NCBI RefSeq assembly: GCF_011762025.1
Contig: NZ_JAASQR010000003.1
Span: forward strand, 496,001-560,000
Direction of reading: 5' to 3'
Source: Sphingobium vermicomposti
GTDB lineage: Bacteria > Pseudomonadota > Alphaproteobacteria > Sphingomonadales > Sphingomonadaceae
DNA length: 64,000 nucleotides
Shown: piece by piece, positions 26,272 through 34,834 of the stretch
How positions within the stretch are numbered: the first letter of the stretch is position 1
Layout: each line of letters starts with the position of its first letter
Program-made: the position numbers and the translations under genes
Notes under the pieces: model-generated
Told to the model about the DNA's origin: nothing
Seen by the model: only the letters and a program-made list of their open reading frames with translations
The model's database searches: none

Positions 26272-26654
26272 ACGCGGCTTTGGCTACTTGAGACAAGACG
26301 CCGTTCGGGACATCCGGGCGGCGTTTTTATGTGGGGAAGTTTGGCGGAGCGAGTGTGCCTATCTGCGGCTGCTTTGCGCCATTGTCGGCCACTCACCAGT
26401 TTGGACGCCCCTCCCAGAACCGGAAACTCCCTGAGGATCGTGACTGAAAGGGAGGGCGAAGCTTGGACAAAGCGGCCGATCCGGCGGGGCAGCTTGAACG
26501 TCCGCCGTTGCCAGAATCCGAAGGTTCAGAGCGGTGCCCTTTTGCCATTACGACGGGGAAGTCTGGCGAACACGATCGTTGAAAGAGGGCGTCAGAGCGC
26601 TTCGCGATCGTTCTGAATCGCGCAAGAAACGCGCCATTTGCCCATTGCTTTATG
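26272..26654. other. 383-base intergenic region after the fumarase gene
   Basis: After the terminator at 26298-26328 there is no frame with a ribosome site or recognisable protein. The text near 26574-26625 carries repeated gatcgttc-type words but no clear structure. It marks the left border of the accessory-looking cassette. Confidence 0.5.
26298..26328 (+). terminator. rho-independent terminator after fumarase
   Basis: Arms acgccg (26298-26303) and cggcgt (26319-26324) close a GC-rich stem-loop followed by a run of five T. Confidence 0.85.
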
Positions 26655-27401
26655 TCAGTCGGAAAGCACAGTTCTGACGATATCGGCCGCGATGCGTGTC
26701 GCCTCATAACTGTTCAATGAATGCGAACCGCCGCTCAAATGCGGGAGGATCGCGACTGGCACTGTGCCTGAGGTCGCGATGTGAAGACGTTTAGGGTGAC
26801 CGTTTACCTCGAAAAATCGGGGCGGCGGACTTTCAACCGTGCCAGTAATAGCGAGGAAGTCCGCAAGGTGGGTGAGCCCGGTGCCGATCACCAGCTTAGG
26901 GCGGCACTTTTCTACCCACGCGCGAAATACAGGAAAGCGCGCTTCCCGCAGCCAGGTCTGGTAAGCGGCTTTTGATGCGAAACCCGTTTTTTCGACTGCC
27001 TCAACAGTCCATTCGCCAGTATTGTTGAATGGCTCTGGGAACAGGTTAGCTTTGAAATACCCGAGCGAGCCGCGCTCGAAAGGTCGCACGGTCCTAGCGA
27101 ATTGTCGATAGCTCTCCACAGGATGCCCTTTTAGCGCCGCAAGAAACTTGAACGCATTTCGATTGTACGGCCACTGCAACTGCATTTCGATGCCATAATG
27201 GTGCAGTGCCTCTGCCTTTTTGCGGAGGCCGACTGCATCAAGCGCTTGATCGGCCAAACTCCAACCAGGCTCAATGCCGAGAAGCCAGATAGATTTTCGA
27301 TCCGGCGCCCCCTCATCGCCGCCCTCGCATGTTTCAAGAAAGCGGGTTTCGTCTTCGACCCGGCTGCGAAATGCAGAAGCAATTGGCGAATCAAACGCCA
27401 T
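26655..27401 (-). CDS. uncharacterised protein with uracil-DNA-glycosylase-like motifs
   Basis: From ATG 27401 (AGGA seven bases upstream; a TTG 15 bases further up is less likely) the product is 248 residues. I do not recognise a named family. Three segments sit where UDG-superfamily motifs sit: LGIEPG at 41-46 (compare the GINPG/GEAPG motif A), CRPKLVIGTGLTHLADFL in the middle (compare RPKVIVxLG), and PHLSGG at 220-225 (compare the HPS motif B). No FeS cysteines are seen. UDG-like folds cut damaged or modified bases, so a DNA repair or nucleic-acid recognition role is possible but unproven. It diverges from a two-gene membrane unit. Confidence 0.5.
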   Translation of the reverse strand: MAFDSPIASAFRSRVEDETRFLETCEGGDEGAPDRKSIWLLGIEPGWSLADQALDAVGLRKKAEALHHYGIEMQLQWPYNRNAFKFLAALKGHPVESYRQFARTVRPFERGSLGYFKANLFPEPFNNTGEWTVEAVEKTGFASKAAYQTWLREARFPVFRAWVEKCRPKLVIGTGLTHLADFLAITGTVESPPPRFFEVNGHPKRLHIATSGTVPVAILPHLSGGSHSLNSYEATRIAADIVRTVLSD

Positions 27402-27603
27402 CGAAAGTCCTTTCAAATTCCATCAATTCTTCAACCACTACCACCGCGTTTAAGCCTTGAACGCAACTTTGGGTAACTGCGGCGACCGGCGGCGCTTCTG
27501 GGTTGGCCAACTTACCTTTACGTGCTGCCGCGCGCCCATTCGTCCCGTGCCGCAGGTTACTTGGCAAGTAGGATCGAGTCGTTCATTGAGGAGCACATTC
27601 GCA

Positions 27604-28044
27604 ATGATAGGGCGGCAAAGAATGTCAGAAGAAACGAACATGGCGGCCATCTGGGAAAAGCTGCCGACCAAGCGTGAACTCGCTCGCCAACTGGACCGCG
27701 TTGCGATGTCCGCCGATGCTAAGGTGCTGATGGGCAAGCTCCTGGAGACCACCATGGAAGTGGCAGGCAAGATTATCGAAGTGGGTCGGCGGATCATGGC
27801 ATTTGTACTGGAGCTCTTCCGCCGCTTTCCCAACACGACATTTGGGGCGGCGATCGGCCTGACACTGTCATTCCTTATCAGCTCTATTCCCTTGGCTGGC
27901 CTGGTGCTTGGCCCGCTGCTTGGCCCGATTCTGATGGCGTTCACCATCGGAAACGGCGCTTTTGCAGACATGAAGAACAGCGCCGTCAGCAAGCAGGTCG
28001 AGCTGTTCGGTGCCAAGTTAGATTCGGCGCTTGCCAATGACTGA
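27604..28044 (+). CDS. small membrane protein of unknown function, first gene of a two-gene unit
   Basis: I start at ATG 27604, which has GAGGAG 10 bases upstream; ATGs at 27622 and 27640 are alternatives and the open frame reaches further back to 27457 without similarity. The 146-residue product has an amphipathic helical N-terminal part (TKRELARQLDRVAMS) and two hydrophobic helices near residues 75-120 (AAIGLTLSFLISSIPLAGLVLG and GPILMAFTIG). The gene overlaps the following TerB-like gene by 8 bases (ATGACTGA), so the two are translated together. Not recognised; a membrane partner of the TerB-like protein is inferred. Confidence 0.6.
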   Translation: MIGRQRMSEETNMAAIWEKLPTKRELARQLDRVAMSADAKVLMGKLLETTMEVAGKIIEVGRRIMAFVLELFRRFPNTTFGAAIGLTLSFLISSIPLAGLVLGPLLGPILMAFTIGNGAFADMKNSAVSKQVELFGAKLDSALAND

Positions 28045-28975
28045 CGCTCCGACCCTGAGTTTCGACGCGAGCGGTGTCGACCGCGTCGTTGCCGAGCCCC
28101 TGCGTTTCAAGCAGCAGCTGCGCATTGGGGAGGACGCCTTCGCCCTGCTGCGAGCGAAGAAGAATCTTTACGCCCTCTACGAGACCGCAGGTGCCGCCGG
28201 GACTGGCGCGGCTATCGCGGGCTCCTCGGCGGTGGCCTCGACTTTCTTCGCACCGACCGGCCTTGCAGCCATGCTTGGGCTGGCCACGGCCGCCACTCCG
28301 GTGGGCTGGGTGATCGCAGCGGCAGTCGTCGCCGGCGGAGGCTACTATGGAGCCACTACATGGTTTTCAGACAAAACTGGGGAATTTGTCGACACGATAC
28401 CTAAATACATCAACACGCCCATCGACGTGCTCGGAGCGGCGCTGATCGACCTGCTCGGCAGCCTCTCCCTCCGCATTGCGGCTATTGATGGACAGATCGA
28501 CTCAAGCGAGCTTGCCTGCATCGCCGAGCACTTCGTAGAAGATTGGGGGTTCGATCGAACTTACGTCACCCGTGCGCTCGACGCCCTCGTACCGCGCGCA
28601 AACGAAACACGGGTCAAGACTATCGCCCACCAGCTTGCCGAATTTCAAGCTGCTAACCCCGATTGCAACGGCCCAGCCATGCAAGCAGAGCTGATGAAGT
28701 TCTTGCGCGAATTGGCTATGGCGGACGGTGTGCTCGACGAGCGCGAGGAGCTTGCGCTCGAAGCTATCGAGCGCCAGTTCGAACAATGGAATCGCCTCAC
28801 TTGGAACAAGGCCGGCGAGGGGCTAGTCGACACAGCGAAGTCCGCTGGCGCGGTGGCGGGCGAAGCCGCCGCCACGATTGGCAGCGCGGCCAAGTCTCTT
28901 GGGGGCGTGCTTTCCTGCAAGCTCTCCGAAGCGTCGCAGGCCATCGGCGTGAAGGCGGAGAACTTCAAGCGCTGA
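28037..28975 (+). CDS. membrane-associated TerB-like protein
   Basis: This 312-residue protein (ATG 28037) has a hydrophobic, Gly/Ala-rich segment near 50-110 (AAMLGLATAATPVGWVIAAAVVAGG in pieces) that looks like one or two membrane helices. A TerB-type helical domain follows around 140-245, with paired acidic helices (AAIDGQIDSSE and AMADGVLDEREE) typical of TerB and DjlA N-terminal domains. The end has another small Ala/Gly helix. TerB domains occur in stress and phage-defence contexts as well as in tellurite resistance clusters; no other ter genes are here. It is the second gene of the unit begun at 27604. Confidence 0.65.
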   Translation: MTDAPTLSFDASGVDRVVAEPLRFKQQLRIGEDAFALLRAKKNLYALYETAGAAGTGAAIAGSSAVASTFFAPTGLAAMLGLATAATPVGWVIAAAVVAGGGYYGATTWFSDKTGEFVDTIPKYINTPIDVLGAALIDLLGSLSLRIAAIDGQIDSSELACIAEHFVEDWGFDRTYVTRALDALVPRANETRVKTIAHQLAEFQAANPDCNGPAMQAELMKFLRELAMADGVLDEREELALEAIERQFEQWNRLTWNKAGEGLVDTAKSAGAVAGEAAATIGSAAKSLGGVLSCKLSEASQAIGVKAENFKR

Positions 28976-29465
28976 TCGCTTCAGGGCCGTGCCACTTAGC
29001 GCTGTTCCTCTGGGTCATGTACGAAGGTAGGCCTGATTACCGTGCCCCTCGCTGCGCCCACGGTTGTCGAATGCTAAAAAGCGGCTGCGGGCATTGGCGG
29101 CGACACCGATGAACCGCGTGATTTGGTCGCGAGGCGACGCCGGGCGAAGGGCGGCTATTCCCACATCTCGGCCCCGAACCTGACATGCGCCTAGCGACCA
29201 ATCACCGCCGAAGCCCATGTAACCCAATAACCACACACACCCGAAAAAACATCCTATTCCCCCAGCACACCCTTCTTTCCCGCTGTCCTATTTGCCCTCG
29301 CCGGGGCTACCCCGCACCCGTCTTTGAAAAAGTCGATCTTTCACGCCCTCGCGCCCACGCGCGCCTGCCCACGCGCGCGCATATGGTGTGAACTTCGGGG
29401 CAGGAATGGCGCTTTTCCGCCATTCTTCATCATGACGGGAACGGAAAAGGCGCTATAGGACCGAC
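28976..29465. other. 490-base region without a convincing gene
   Basis: Small open frames on both strands have no ribosome site or family similarity. The segment ends with a 22-base hairpin (29404-29425) just before the DMT transporter gene. It is the right border of the accessory-looking cassette. Confidence 0.5.
29404..29425 (+). other. hairpin upstream of DMT transporter gene
   Basis: gaatggcg (29404-29411) pairs with cgccattc (29418-29425) around a six-base cttttc loop. It ends 40 bases before the ATG and has only a weak pyrimidine tail, so it could be a terminator of the upstream unit or a leader structure. Confidence 0.5.
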
Positions 29466-30383
29466 ATGATCTCCTCCCCCATCTGGTTGCCCGCCACCCT
29501 TCTCGCCGGGGCCATGCAGGCATGGCGCACAGCGGTGCAGCGGCGGGTCAGTCATAGTCTGTCGATCAATGCGGCGGGCTTGGTCCGTTATCTCTATGGG
29601 CTGCCGTTCGCGCTGTTGCTGCTGGCGGGATATGTGCTGCTGGTGTCGGGGTCCCTGCCCCGGCCCGATCCGTCCTTCCTGCTGTTCTGCATGGGCGGCG
29701 GGTTGGCGCAGATCATTGCGACCAATTTGCTGATCATGGCGTTCGCGCATCGCAATTTCGTGGTCGGCACCGCCTATTCCAAGACCGAAGCGGTGCAGGG
29801 CGCCATCCTGTCTTTCCTGTTGATGGGTGAGCGGCTGAGTCCAATCGCGTGGATCGGTATCGGCTGCGGCGTGGCGGGGGTGATGCTGTTGTCCACGGGC
29901 GGCAAGCGCATGGGGTTGCTCGATTTCGCCAAGGCATTGGGCCAGCCTGCGGCGTTGACCGGGATCGCGTCCGGCTTCTTCTTTGCTCTGACGGCGGTCG
30001 GCATTCGCCGTGCGACCCAGCAGGTCGGGGGTGACGACGCCATCCTGGCCGCGTTGGTGGTGCTGGTGGTGACGGTCACTTTGCAGACGATCATGCAGGG
30101 CGGCTATCTGCTGCTGCGCGAAGCCGGTGAGCTGGCCAAGCTGTTCAGCAGCTGGCGCATATCGGGTCAGGTGGGACTGTTGTCCGCCTTGGGATCGGCC
30201 TGCTGGTTCACTGGCTTTGCGACCGCGCCGGTCGCGCTGGTCCGGGTCGTCGGGCAGGTGGAGATAGCCTTCACCCTCGCCTTTGGCCATTTTTACCTGG
30301 GCGAGCGGATGGCGCGCACCGAAATATTGGGGCTGATGCTGGTCGGCGGCGGCGTCGTGCTGGCGTTGGCGAGTGCGCTTTAG
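29466..30383 (+). CDS. DMT-superfamily (EamA-type) transporter
   Basis: This 305-residue integral membrane protein has about ten hydrophobic helices in two halves. The first half holds FAHRNFVVGTAYSKTEAVQGAILSFLLMGERLS and the second VALVRVVGQVEIAFTLAFGHFYLGERM, the duplicated EamA signature with a Glu-Arg at the end of each half. Substrate cannot be told from sequence; family members export metabolites or amino acids. The stop overlaps that of the converging MgtC-like gene. Confidence 0.85.
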   Translation: MISSPIWLPATLLAGAMQAWRTAVQRRVSHSLSINAAGLVRYLYGLPFALLLLAGYVLLVSGSLPRPDPSFLLFCMGGGLAQIIATNLLIMAFAHRNFVVGTAYSKTEAVQGAILSFLLMGERLSPIAWIGIGCGVAGVMLLSTGGKRMGLLDFAKALGQPAALTGIASGFFFALTAVGIRRATQQVGGDDAILAALVVLVVTVTLQTIMQGGYLLLREAGELAKLFSSWRISGQVGLLSALGSACWFTGFATAPVALVRVVGQVEIAFTLAFGHFYLGERMARTEILGLMLVGGGVVLALASAL

Positions 30384-30850
30384 TCTAAGGCCGGGCCGTT
30401 GGGTTCCGCCCGTTCCTCCTTGCCACGCTCACCGGGGTTCGGCTTGAGCGGGGCCATGATCCAGAAGGTCAGAAGCGTGAACGCGGTCAGCACAACGGCC
30501 ACGTCGAAGCTGCCCAATCCTACCGCGACGCCAACCGCGCCCGTTACCCACAGGCTGGCCGCGGTCGCAGTACCCTTCACCGATCCGCGCTGCTGAAGGA
30601 TCGCGCCGCCGCCCAGGAAGCCGATGCCGGCTATCACCCCTTCCAATACGCGCGCCAGTGCTGAAAGGTCGTGAGCCAGGGTTCCTTCCACCGCCTGCAC
30701 AAAGCCGCAGCTGGCCACCGCGACAAGGGGAAAAGTCCGCAGGCCCGCGCTTCTTTCCTGCCGTTCCCGGTTCCAGCCGATCGGCAGGGCAAGGCAATAG
30801 GCGATGGCAATGGGGATGAGGTGCGGCAGGATTGCAAAAGTGTCGCGCAT
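30380..30850 (-). CDS. MgtC/SapB-family membrane protein
   Basis: The 156-residue protein has four to five hydrophobic helices and the family motif GWNRERQERSAGLRTFPLVAVASCG, followed by GVIAGIGFLGGGAILQ. In pathogens MgtC proteins help growth at low magnesium; in free-living bacteria the role is open. Its 3' end overlaps the DMT gene's by four bases. Confidence 0.88.
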   Translation of the reverse strand: MRDTFAILPHLIPIAIAYCLALPIGWNRERQERSAGLRTFPLVAVASCGFVQAVEGTLAHDLSALARVLEGVIAGIGFLGGGAILQQRGSVKGTATAASLWVTGAVGVAVGLGSFDVAVVLTAFTLLTFWIMAPLKPNPGERGKEERAEPNGPALD

Positions 30851-30896
30851 GCCGCGATAACGCGCAACAATGAATTCGGATGCGCAACAACCTCAC

Positions 30897-31787
30897 TTAT
30901 TCCCGCGCCGCCTCCTCCAGCGCGCGGGGGACGATCGGCAATATCTCCCTGGCCAGGAAGCCGATGGGACCCACGCGCGAAGCCAGTTGCCGCCCGGCAT
31001 GGCCATGAACCCAACAGCCCCAGGCGGCAGCCATCAGTGGTGAAGCACCGCGTGCGGCAAGCCCGCCGACGATGCCCGCCAGGACATCGCCCGATCCCCC
31101 CGTCGCCAGCCCGACGCAGCCGCCGTCATGCACCAGACACTCCCCCTCAGGCCCCGCAACGATGCTCTGGTTCGCTTTCAGCAGGACAATCGCGTTGAAT
31201 TGGCTGGCCACCTGACAGGCAATCGACTGCGGGTCGGCAGCGATGGCGGATTCATCCTGCCCCGTGAGCAGCGCCATTTCGCGATGATGCGGCGTCAGGA
31301 TCACACGCCCCTCGTGCCGGGCGATCTGGTCTTGAAGGTTGCGGGCGGATGTCAGGGCGGCAGCGTCCAGAACCAGCGTCAGCGGCGGTTGCATGGCGGA
31401 CAATATGCGTTCGACCAGATCGTCGGTCTGGGTGCTGATGCTCATCCCCGGCCCCAGGATCAACGTGTCGCAGCGCGCAAGATGATCGGCGAGTATATCA
31501 GCAGCGCCCGCCGCAATCTCTCCATCCTCCTGCGCGGGAAGCGCGATCATCGCCGCTTCGGGAACCAGCACGCCCAGTGACATGGCGGCGGACCTGACGG
31601 TCGCCATCTTCAGCTTGCCCGCGCCCGCGCGCAGCGCCGCCTCTCCGGTCAGGCGCAGGGCACCCGGCACGAACTCCGCGCCGCCCGCGACCAGAACGCG
31701 TCCGCGCCCATTTTTGTCGAACGCGACGTCCGGTTCTGGCAAAGGATGCGCACGCAGCCATTGCGCGTCGAGCGGGCGAGGCGTCAT
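30897..31787 (-). CDS. nnrD: ADP-dependent NAD(P)H-hydrate dehydratase (NnrD-type)
   Basis: The 296-residue protein repairs hydrated NAD(P)H. It contains only the dehydratase half, without the epimerase domain. Family motifs are GRVLVAGGAEFVPGALRLTGEAALRAGAGK, LGPGMS, ILTPHHREMALL, and the Gly-Asp loop TGGSGDVLAGI with the active-site Asp. It overlaps the upstream phosphatase gene by four bases (31784-31787), so the two are coupled. Confidence 0.88.
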   Translation of the reverse strand: MTPRPLDAQWLRAHPLPEPDVAFDKNGRGRVLVAGGAEFVPGALRLTGEAALRAGAGKLKMATVRSAAMSLGVLVPEAAMIALPAQEDGEIAAGAADILADHLARCDTLILGPGMSISTQTDDLVERILSAMQPPLTLVLDAAALTSARNLQDQIARHEGRVILTPHHREMALLTGQDESAIAADPQSIACQVASQFNAIVLLKANQSIVAGPEGECLVHDGGCVGLATGGSGDVLAGIVGGLAARGASPLMAAAWGCWVHGHAGRQLASRVGPIGFLAREILPIVPRALEEAARE

Positions 31788-32551
31788 CCCCGCGCTCCGG
31801 CAATGGCATCGGGTTCGCGGGTGACGGGCGTGGCCTCTTCCTCCAGCGGCGCGGTGACATTGTAACGGTGGAGCACCAGCCCGCCGCTGTCGCCGTGCGC
31901 GGGATCATAGCGAAAATCGGTGATCGCGCAGTTGGCGACGTCACCCGCCCGGTCAATCTCCAATATCCCCGCTTCGTCCAGCCCCTCTATGATGTAGCGC
32001 ATGCACAGAACGACGACCTGATGCGTGAAGATCATCACGCGCCGCCCGGCATAGTGCAGCGATATCGTGTCCATCACCGACCGCAGACGCAAGATGACGT
32101 CGCACCAACTTTCTCCGCCGGGAGAGCGATGGTAAAATTTGCCGAGCATCCGGCGAAAATCGGCCTGGGCAGGCTCCAGGCTGTGGATGCCCCTGGTCGT
32201 CAGGCCATCCAAAATGCCGAATTCCTTTTCGCGCAGCCGTTCATCGAAGCAGATTTTTTCGCCACAGCGAGCACCGCCTACGTCGCGAAACAGCTGCGCC
32301 GTCTGGAAAGCGCGCAAATAGGGGGAAGAGAGCAATATTTCGGGGCGCTCATCCTCTGCCCCGCTGCCGATCCAGTGGCCCAGCGCGCGCGCCTGATCGC
32401 GGCCAAGCTTGCTCAAGGGAACGTCAGCGTCCCGCACCGATAGCGCGATCCGATCCGCCTGCGCCTCCATCGCTGCGTCACGCGCAACATTGCCCGCGCT
32501 CTGGCCATGGCGAACGATGATGAGCTGACTGGGCCAGTGGAGAGATTGCAC
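31784..32551 (-). CDS. histidine-phosphatase family (RHG) protein
   Basis: The 255-residue protein has the RHG motif LIIVRHGQSAGNVARD at the start and the second catalytic His in MIFTHQVVVLCMRY. FDERLREKEFGILDGLT matches phosphoglycerate-mutase-like enzymes, so it is probably a phosphatase on small molecules. Precise substrate unknown. It overlaps nnrD by four bases. Confidence 0.88.
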   Translation of the reverse strand: MQSLHWPSQLIIVRHGQSAGNVARDAAMEAQADRIALSVRDADVPLSKLGRDQARALGHWIGSGAEDERPEILLSSPYLRAFQTAQLFRDVGGARCGEKICFDERLREKEFGILDGLTTRGIHSLEPAQADFRRMLGKFYHRSPGGESWCDVILRLRSVMDTISLHYAGRRVMIFTHQVVVLCMRYIIEGLDEAGILEIDRAGDVANCAITDFRYDPAHGDSGGLVLHRYNVTAPLEEEATPVTREPDAIAGARG

Positions 32552-32630
32552 GTCGCGGATCGCCTTTATGTCGGATGACTAAGGCAGGAAACGGTCACGC
32601 CGCGGCTTTGATCCGTTGCGATTGTCGATC

Positions 32631-32650
32631 CGCCCCAACGCGTTGGGGCG
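32631..32650. repeat. perfect 20-base palindrome near tRNA-Glu
   Basis: The ten bases at 32631-32640 are the exact reverse complement of those at 32641-32650, with no loop. It lies in the 207-base gap between the phosphatase gene and tRNA-Glu. It may be an operator or a hairpin; it has no T tract. Confidence 0.6.
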
Positions 32651-32758
32651 CGACGGCGCTGCGAAGAGATGCGCCTCTGGCACGGCAAGGTGAAAAGGGG
32701 GCAGGTGCACCATGCCAGGGACGTGGCCGCGAGGGGACGTGCTTACTGGCAGAGATGG

Positions 32759-32833
32759 TGGTGACCCCTACGGGAATCGAACCCGTGTTTCAGCCGTGAA
32801 AGGGCCGCGTCCTAACCGCTAGACGAAGGGGCC
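32759..32833 (-). tRNA. tRNA-Glu (anticodon UUC)
   Basis: The minus strand reads GGCCCCTTCGTCTAGCGGTT... with a 7-bp acceptor stem (GGCCCCU/AGGGGUC), D-loop, anticodon loop CCCTTTCACGG with UUC anticodon, and T-arm GGGTTCGATTCCC. Discriminator A and a genome-encoded CCA follow. Without CCA the gene is 32762-32833. Confidence 0.97.
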
Positions 32834-32932
32834 GCATGCAAAGCCGCAAGGCGGCGCTGCGAAGCGAGGGCGGCTTTAGGGGGGGAGTGGGAAACGGTCA
32901 ACCCCCTTGGGTCAGGAAAATGACATCGCCGT

Positions 32933-34699
32933 TCAATCCGCCCAGGCGGCATCCTCCAGATGCAGCTCGGCGGCGGGGCGGGAGCCCCAATCGTCGATCT
33001 TTGCGCGGCCCGCGACCCACAGCCGCCGGTCGCGGGGCGCGCCCAATATCGCCTGGCCAAGGTCGGTTTCGGCCTGACGGAAAGCGATGGTCTTGATAGA
33101 GCGGCCATCTTCGCCCGCCATCACCGCGCGCAAATGGCCATTGCCCACGACATCGGCCTTGATCACGCGCATCGGACCAGCGGCGACCAGCGGGGCGGGC
33201 CATCCCGCGCCATAGGGACCGCCCGCTTCAATCGCCGCGACGAAGTCGGGGTTGACCCCGGCAGGCGCAAGCACCGCGTCGATCAACAGCGCACGGTCGT
33301 CCCGCGCGCGCGCTACCGCCGCCGACAATCGTTCGTCGAGGAAGTCGGCCAGCGCGTCGATCCGGTCAGCCGCCACCGTCAGGCCCGCAGCCATGGCGTG
33401 GCCTCCGCCAGCGACCAGCAGGCCGCTGTCCTTCGCCGCCAGCACCGCCGCGCCCAGATCAACGCCGGAAATGGAGCGGCCCGATCCCTTGCCGATCCCG
33501 CCTTCGTCCACCGCGATCACGATGGCGGGGCGGCGTGCTTTCTCCTTGATACGGCCAGCGACGATGCCGATTACGCCGGGGTGCCAGCCGGGACTGGCGA
33601 TCACCGCGACCGCGCGATTATCCTGCGCCGCGAGCAGGGCTTCCGCCTGTTCCTGCACCAGCGATTCGATGGCGCGGCGTTCTTCGTTGAATTGTTCAAG
33701 CTCGGCGGCGATCTGCGCGGCTTCCAGCGGATCTTGCGTTGTCAGCAGGCGCACGCCCAGATCCGCCTTGCCCACGCGCCCGCCCGCATTGATGCGCGGC
33801 CCCAGCGCGAACCCAAGGTCATGGCACAGCGGCGCGCGGGTCAGGCGGCTAGCGTCGATGAGCGCGGACAGGCCGACATTGCGCCGCTTCGCCATCACCT
33901 TAAGGCCCTGGGCAACAAAGGCGCGATTCAACCCACGCAGCTGGGCAACGTCGGCGACGGTGCCGAGCGCGACGATGTCGAGCAGTTCCATCAGCGCGGG
34001 TTCGGCACGGCTAGCGAACCATCCGCGCGCGCGCAGCACCCGGATCAGCGCCGCGCCCAGCAGGAACGCGACGCCGACCGCCGCCAGATGGCCGTGGGCG
34101 GCGGCTTCGTCACATTCATCGAGCCGGTTGGGATTGACGAGGGCAAAGGCGTCGGGAAGCGCGGCGGCGCATTTATGATGATCGACAACAACGACATCGA
34201 CGCCGGTCTGCTTGGCCATGGCCAGCGCCTCAAACGCCTGGGCGCCGCAATCGACGGTGACGATCAGGGTTGCACCTTCCCCCGCCAGCCGCACCAACGC
34301 TTCGCCGGACGGCCCATATCCTTCCATCAGCCGGTCGGGGATATAGGGGCGCGCGGCGAGGCCAAGGTCGCGCAGCAGGCGGATGAGCAAGGCGGCGCTG
34401 GTCGCGCCATCCACGTCATAATCGCCAAAGATGCACACATGCTCGCCGCGCTGGACGGCGTCGGCCAGCCGTTCGGCGGCGGCATCCATGTCCCGGAACA
34501 GGCTGGGGTCGGGCATGAAGTGCCGGATGGTGGGATTGCGATGCGCCTCCACCGCTTCCCGTGGGCAACCGCGTGCGAGCAACAGCTGCGTCACCAGATC
34601 ATCGGCCAGATAGCCGGGCGCGCGTGCATCCGCGCCCTGCCCGCGCCAGCGCCAGGGTTGGCCAAGAATGGATCGGGAGACATTGAGCGCGACGGTCAT
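32933..34699 (-). CDS. recJ: single-stranded-DNA-specific exonuclease RecJ
   Basis: The 588-residue 5'-3' exonuclease has the DHH-family motifs GDYDVDGATSAALL, VDCGAQAFEAL, VVVVDHHKC and GLALGPRINAGGRVG-like FALGPRINAGGR, with the second-domain RSISGVDLGA and GGHAMAAGLTV. It removes ssDNA in recombination and mismatch repair. It diverges from tamA, with 135 bases between the genes. Confidence 0.95.
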   Translation of the reverse strand: MTVALNVSRSILGQPWRWRGQGADARAPGYLADDLVTQLLLARGCPREAVEAHRNPTIRHFMPDPSLFRDMDAAAERLADAVQRGEHVCIFGDYDVDGATSAALLIRLLRDLGLAARPYIPDRLMEGYGPSGEALVRLAGEGATLIVTVDCGAQAFEALAMAKQTGVDVVVVDHHKCAAALPDAFALVNPNRLDECDEAAAHGHLAAVGVAFLLGAALIRVLRARGWFASRAEPALMELLDIVALGTVADVAQLRGLNRAFVAQGLKVMAKRRNVGLSALIDASRLTRAPLCHDLGFALGPRINAGGRVGKADLGVRLLTTQDPLEAAQIAAELEQFNEERRAIESLVQEQAEALLAAQDNRAVAVIASPGWHPGVIGIVAGRIKEKARRPAIVIAVDEGGIGKGSGRSISGVDLGAAVLAAKDSGLLVAGGGHAMAAGLTVAADRIDALADFLDERLSAAVARARDDRALLIDAVLAPAGVNPDFVAAIEAGGPYGAGWPAPLVAAGPMRVIKADVVGNGHLRAVMAGEDGRSIKTIAFRQAETDLGQAILGAPRDRRLWVAGRAKIDDWGSRPAAELHLEDAAWAD

Positions 34700-34834
34700 G
34701 TCCAGTCCCTAGACCGCCCCGATCGCCATGGGAAGCGGGAGCAAATAGGATAATGGGGAACCAAAGCCTCGACCCAAGCGTATCCCCCTTCCCGCGCGCA
34801 CGCGTCGGGATGCGAAAGGGGCGGCGCGAAGTTC

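Noticed and set aside
29015..29236. 73-codon frame on the minus strand in the 28976-29465 gap
   Set aside because: No ribosome site and no similarity; kept as non-coding.
32575..32799. Open frame over tRNA-Glu encoding TPTGIEPVFQP
   Set aside because: This peptide is a known artefact of reading the antisense of tRNA genes; the tRNA explains the sequence.
32960..34753. 597-codon frame antisense to recJ
   Set aside because: No ribosome site, no recognisable domain, and recJ is a confident gene on the other strand.
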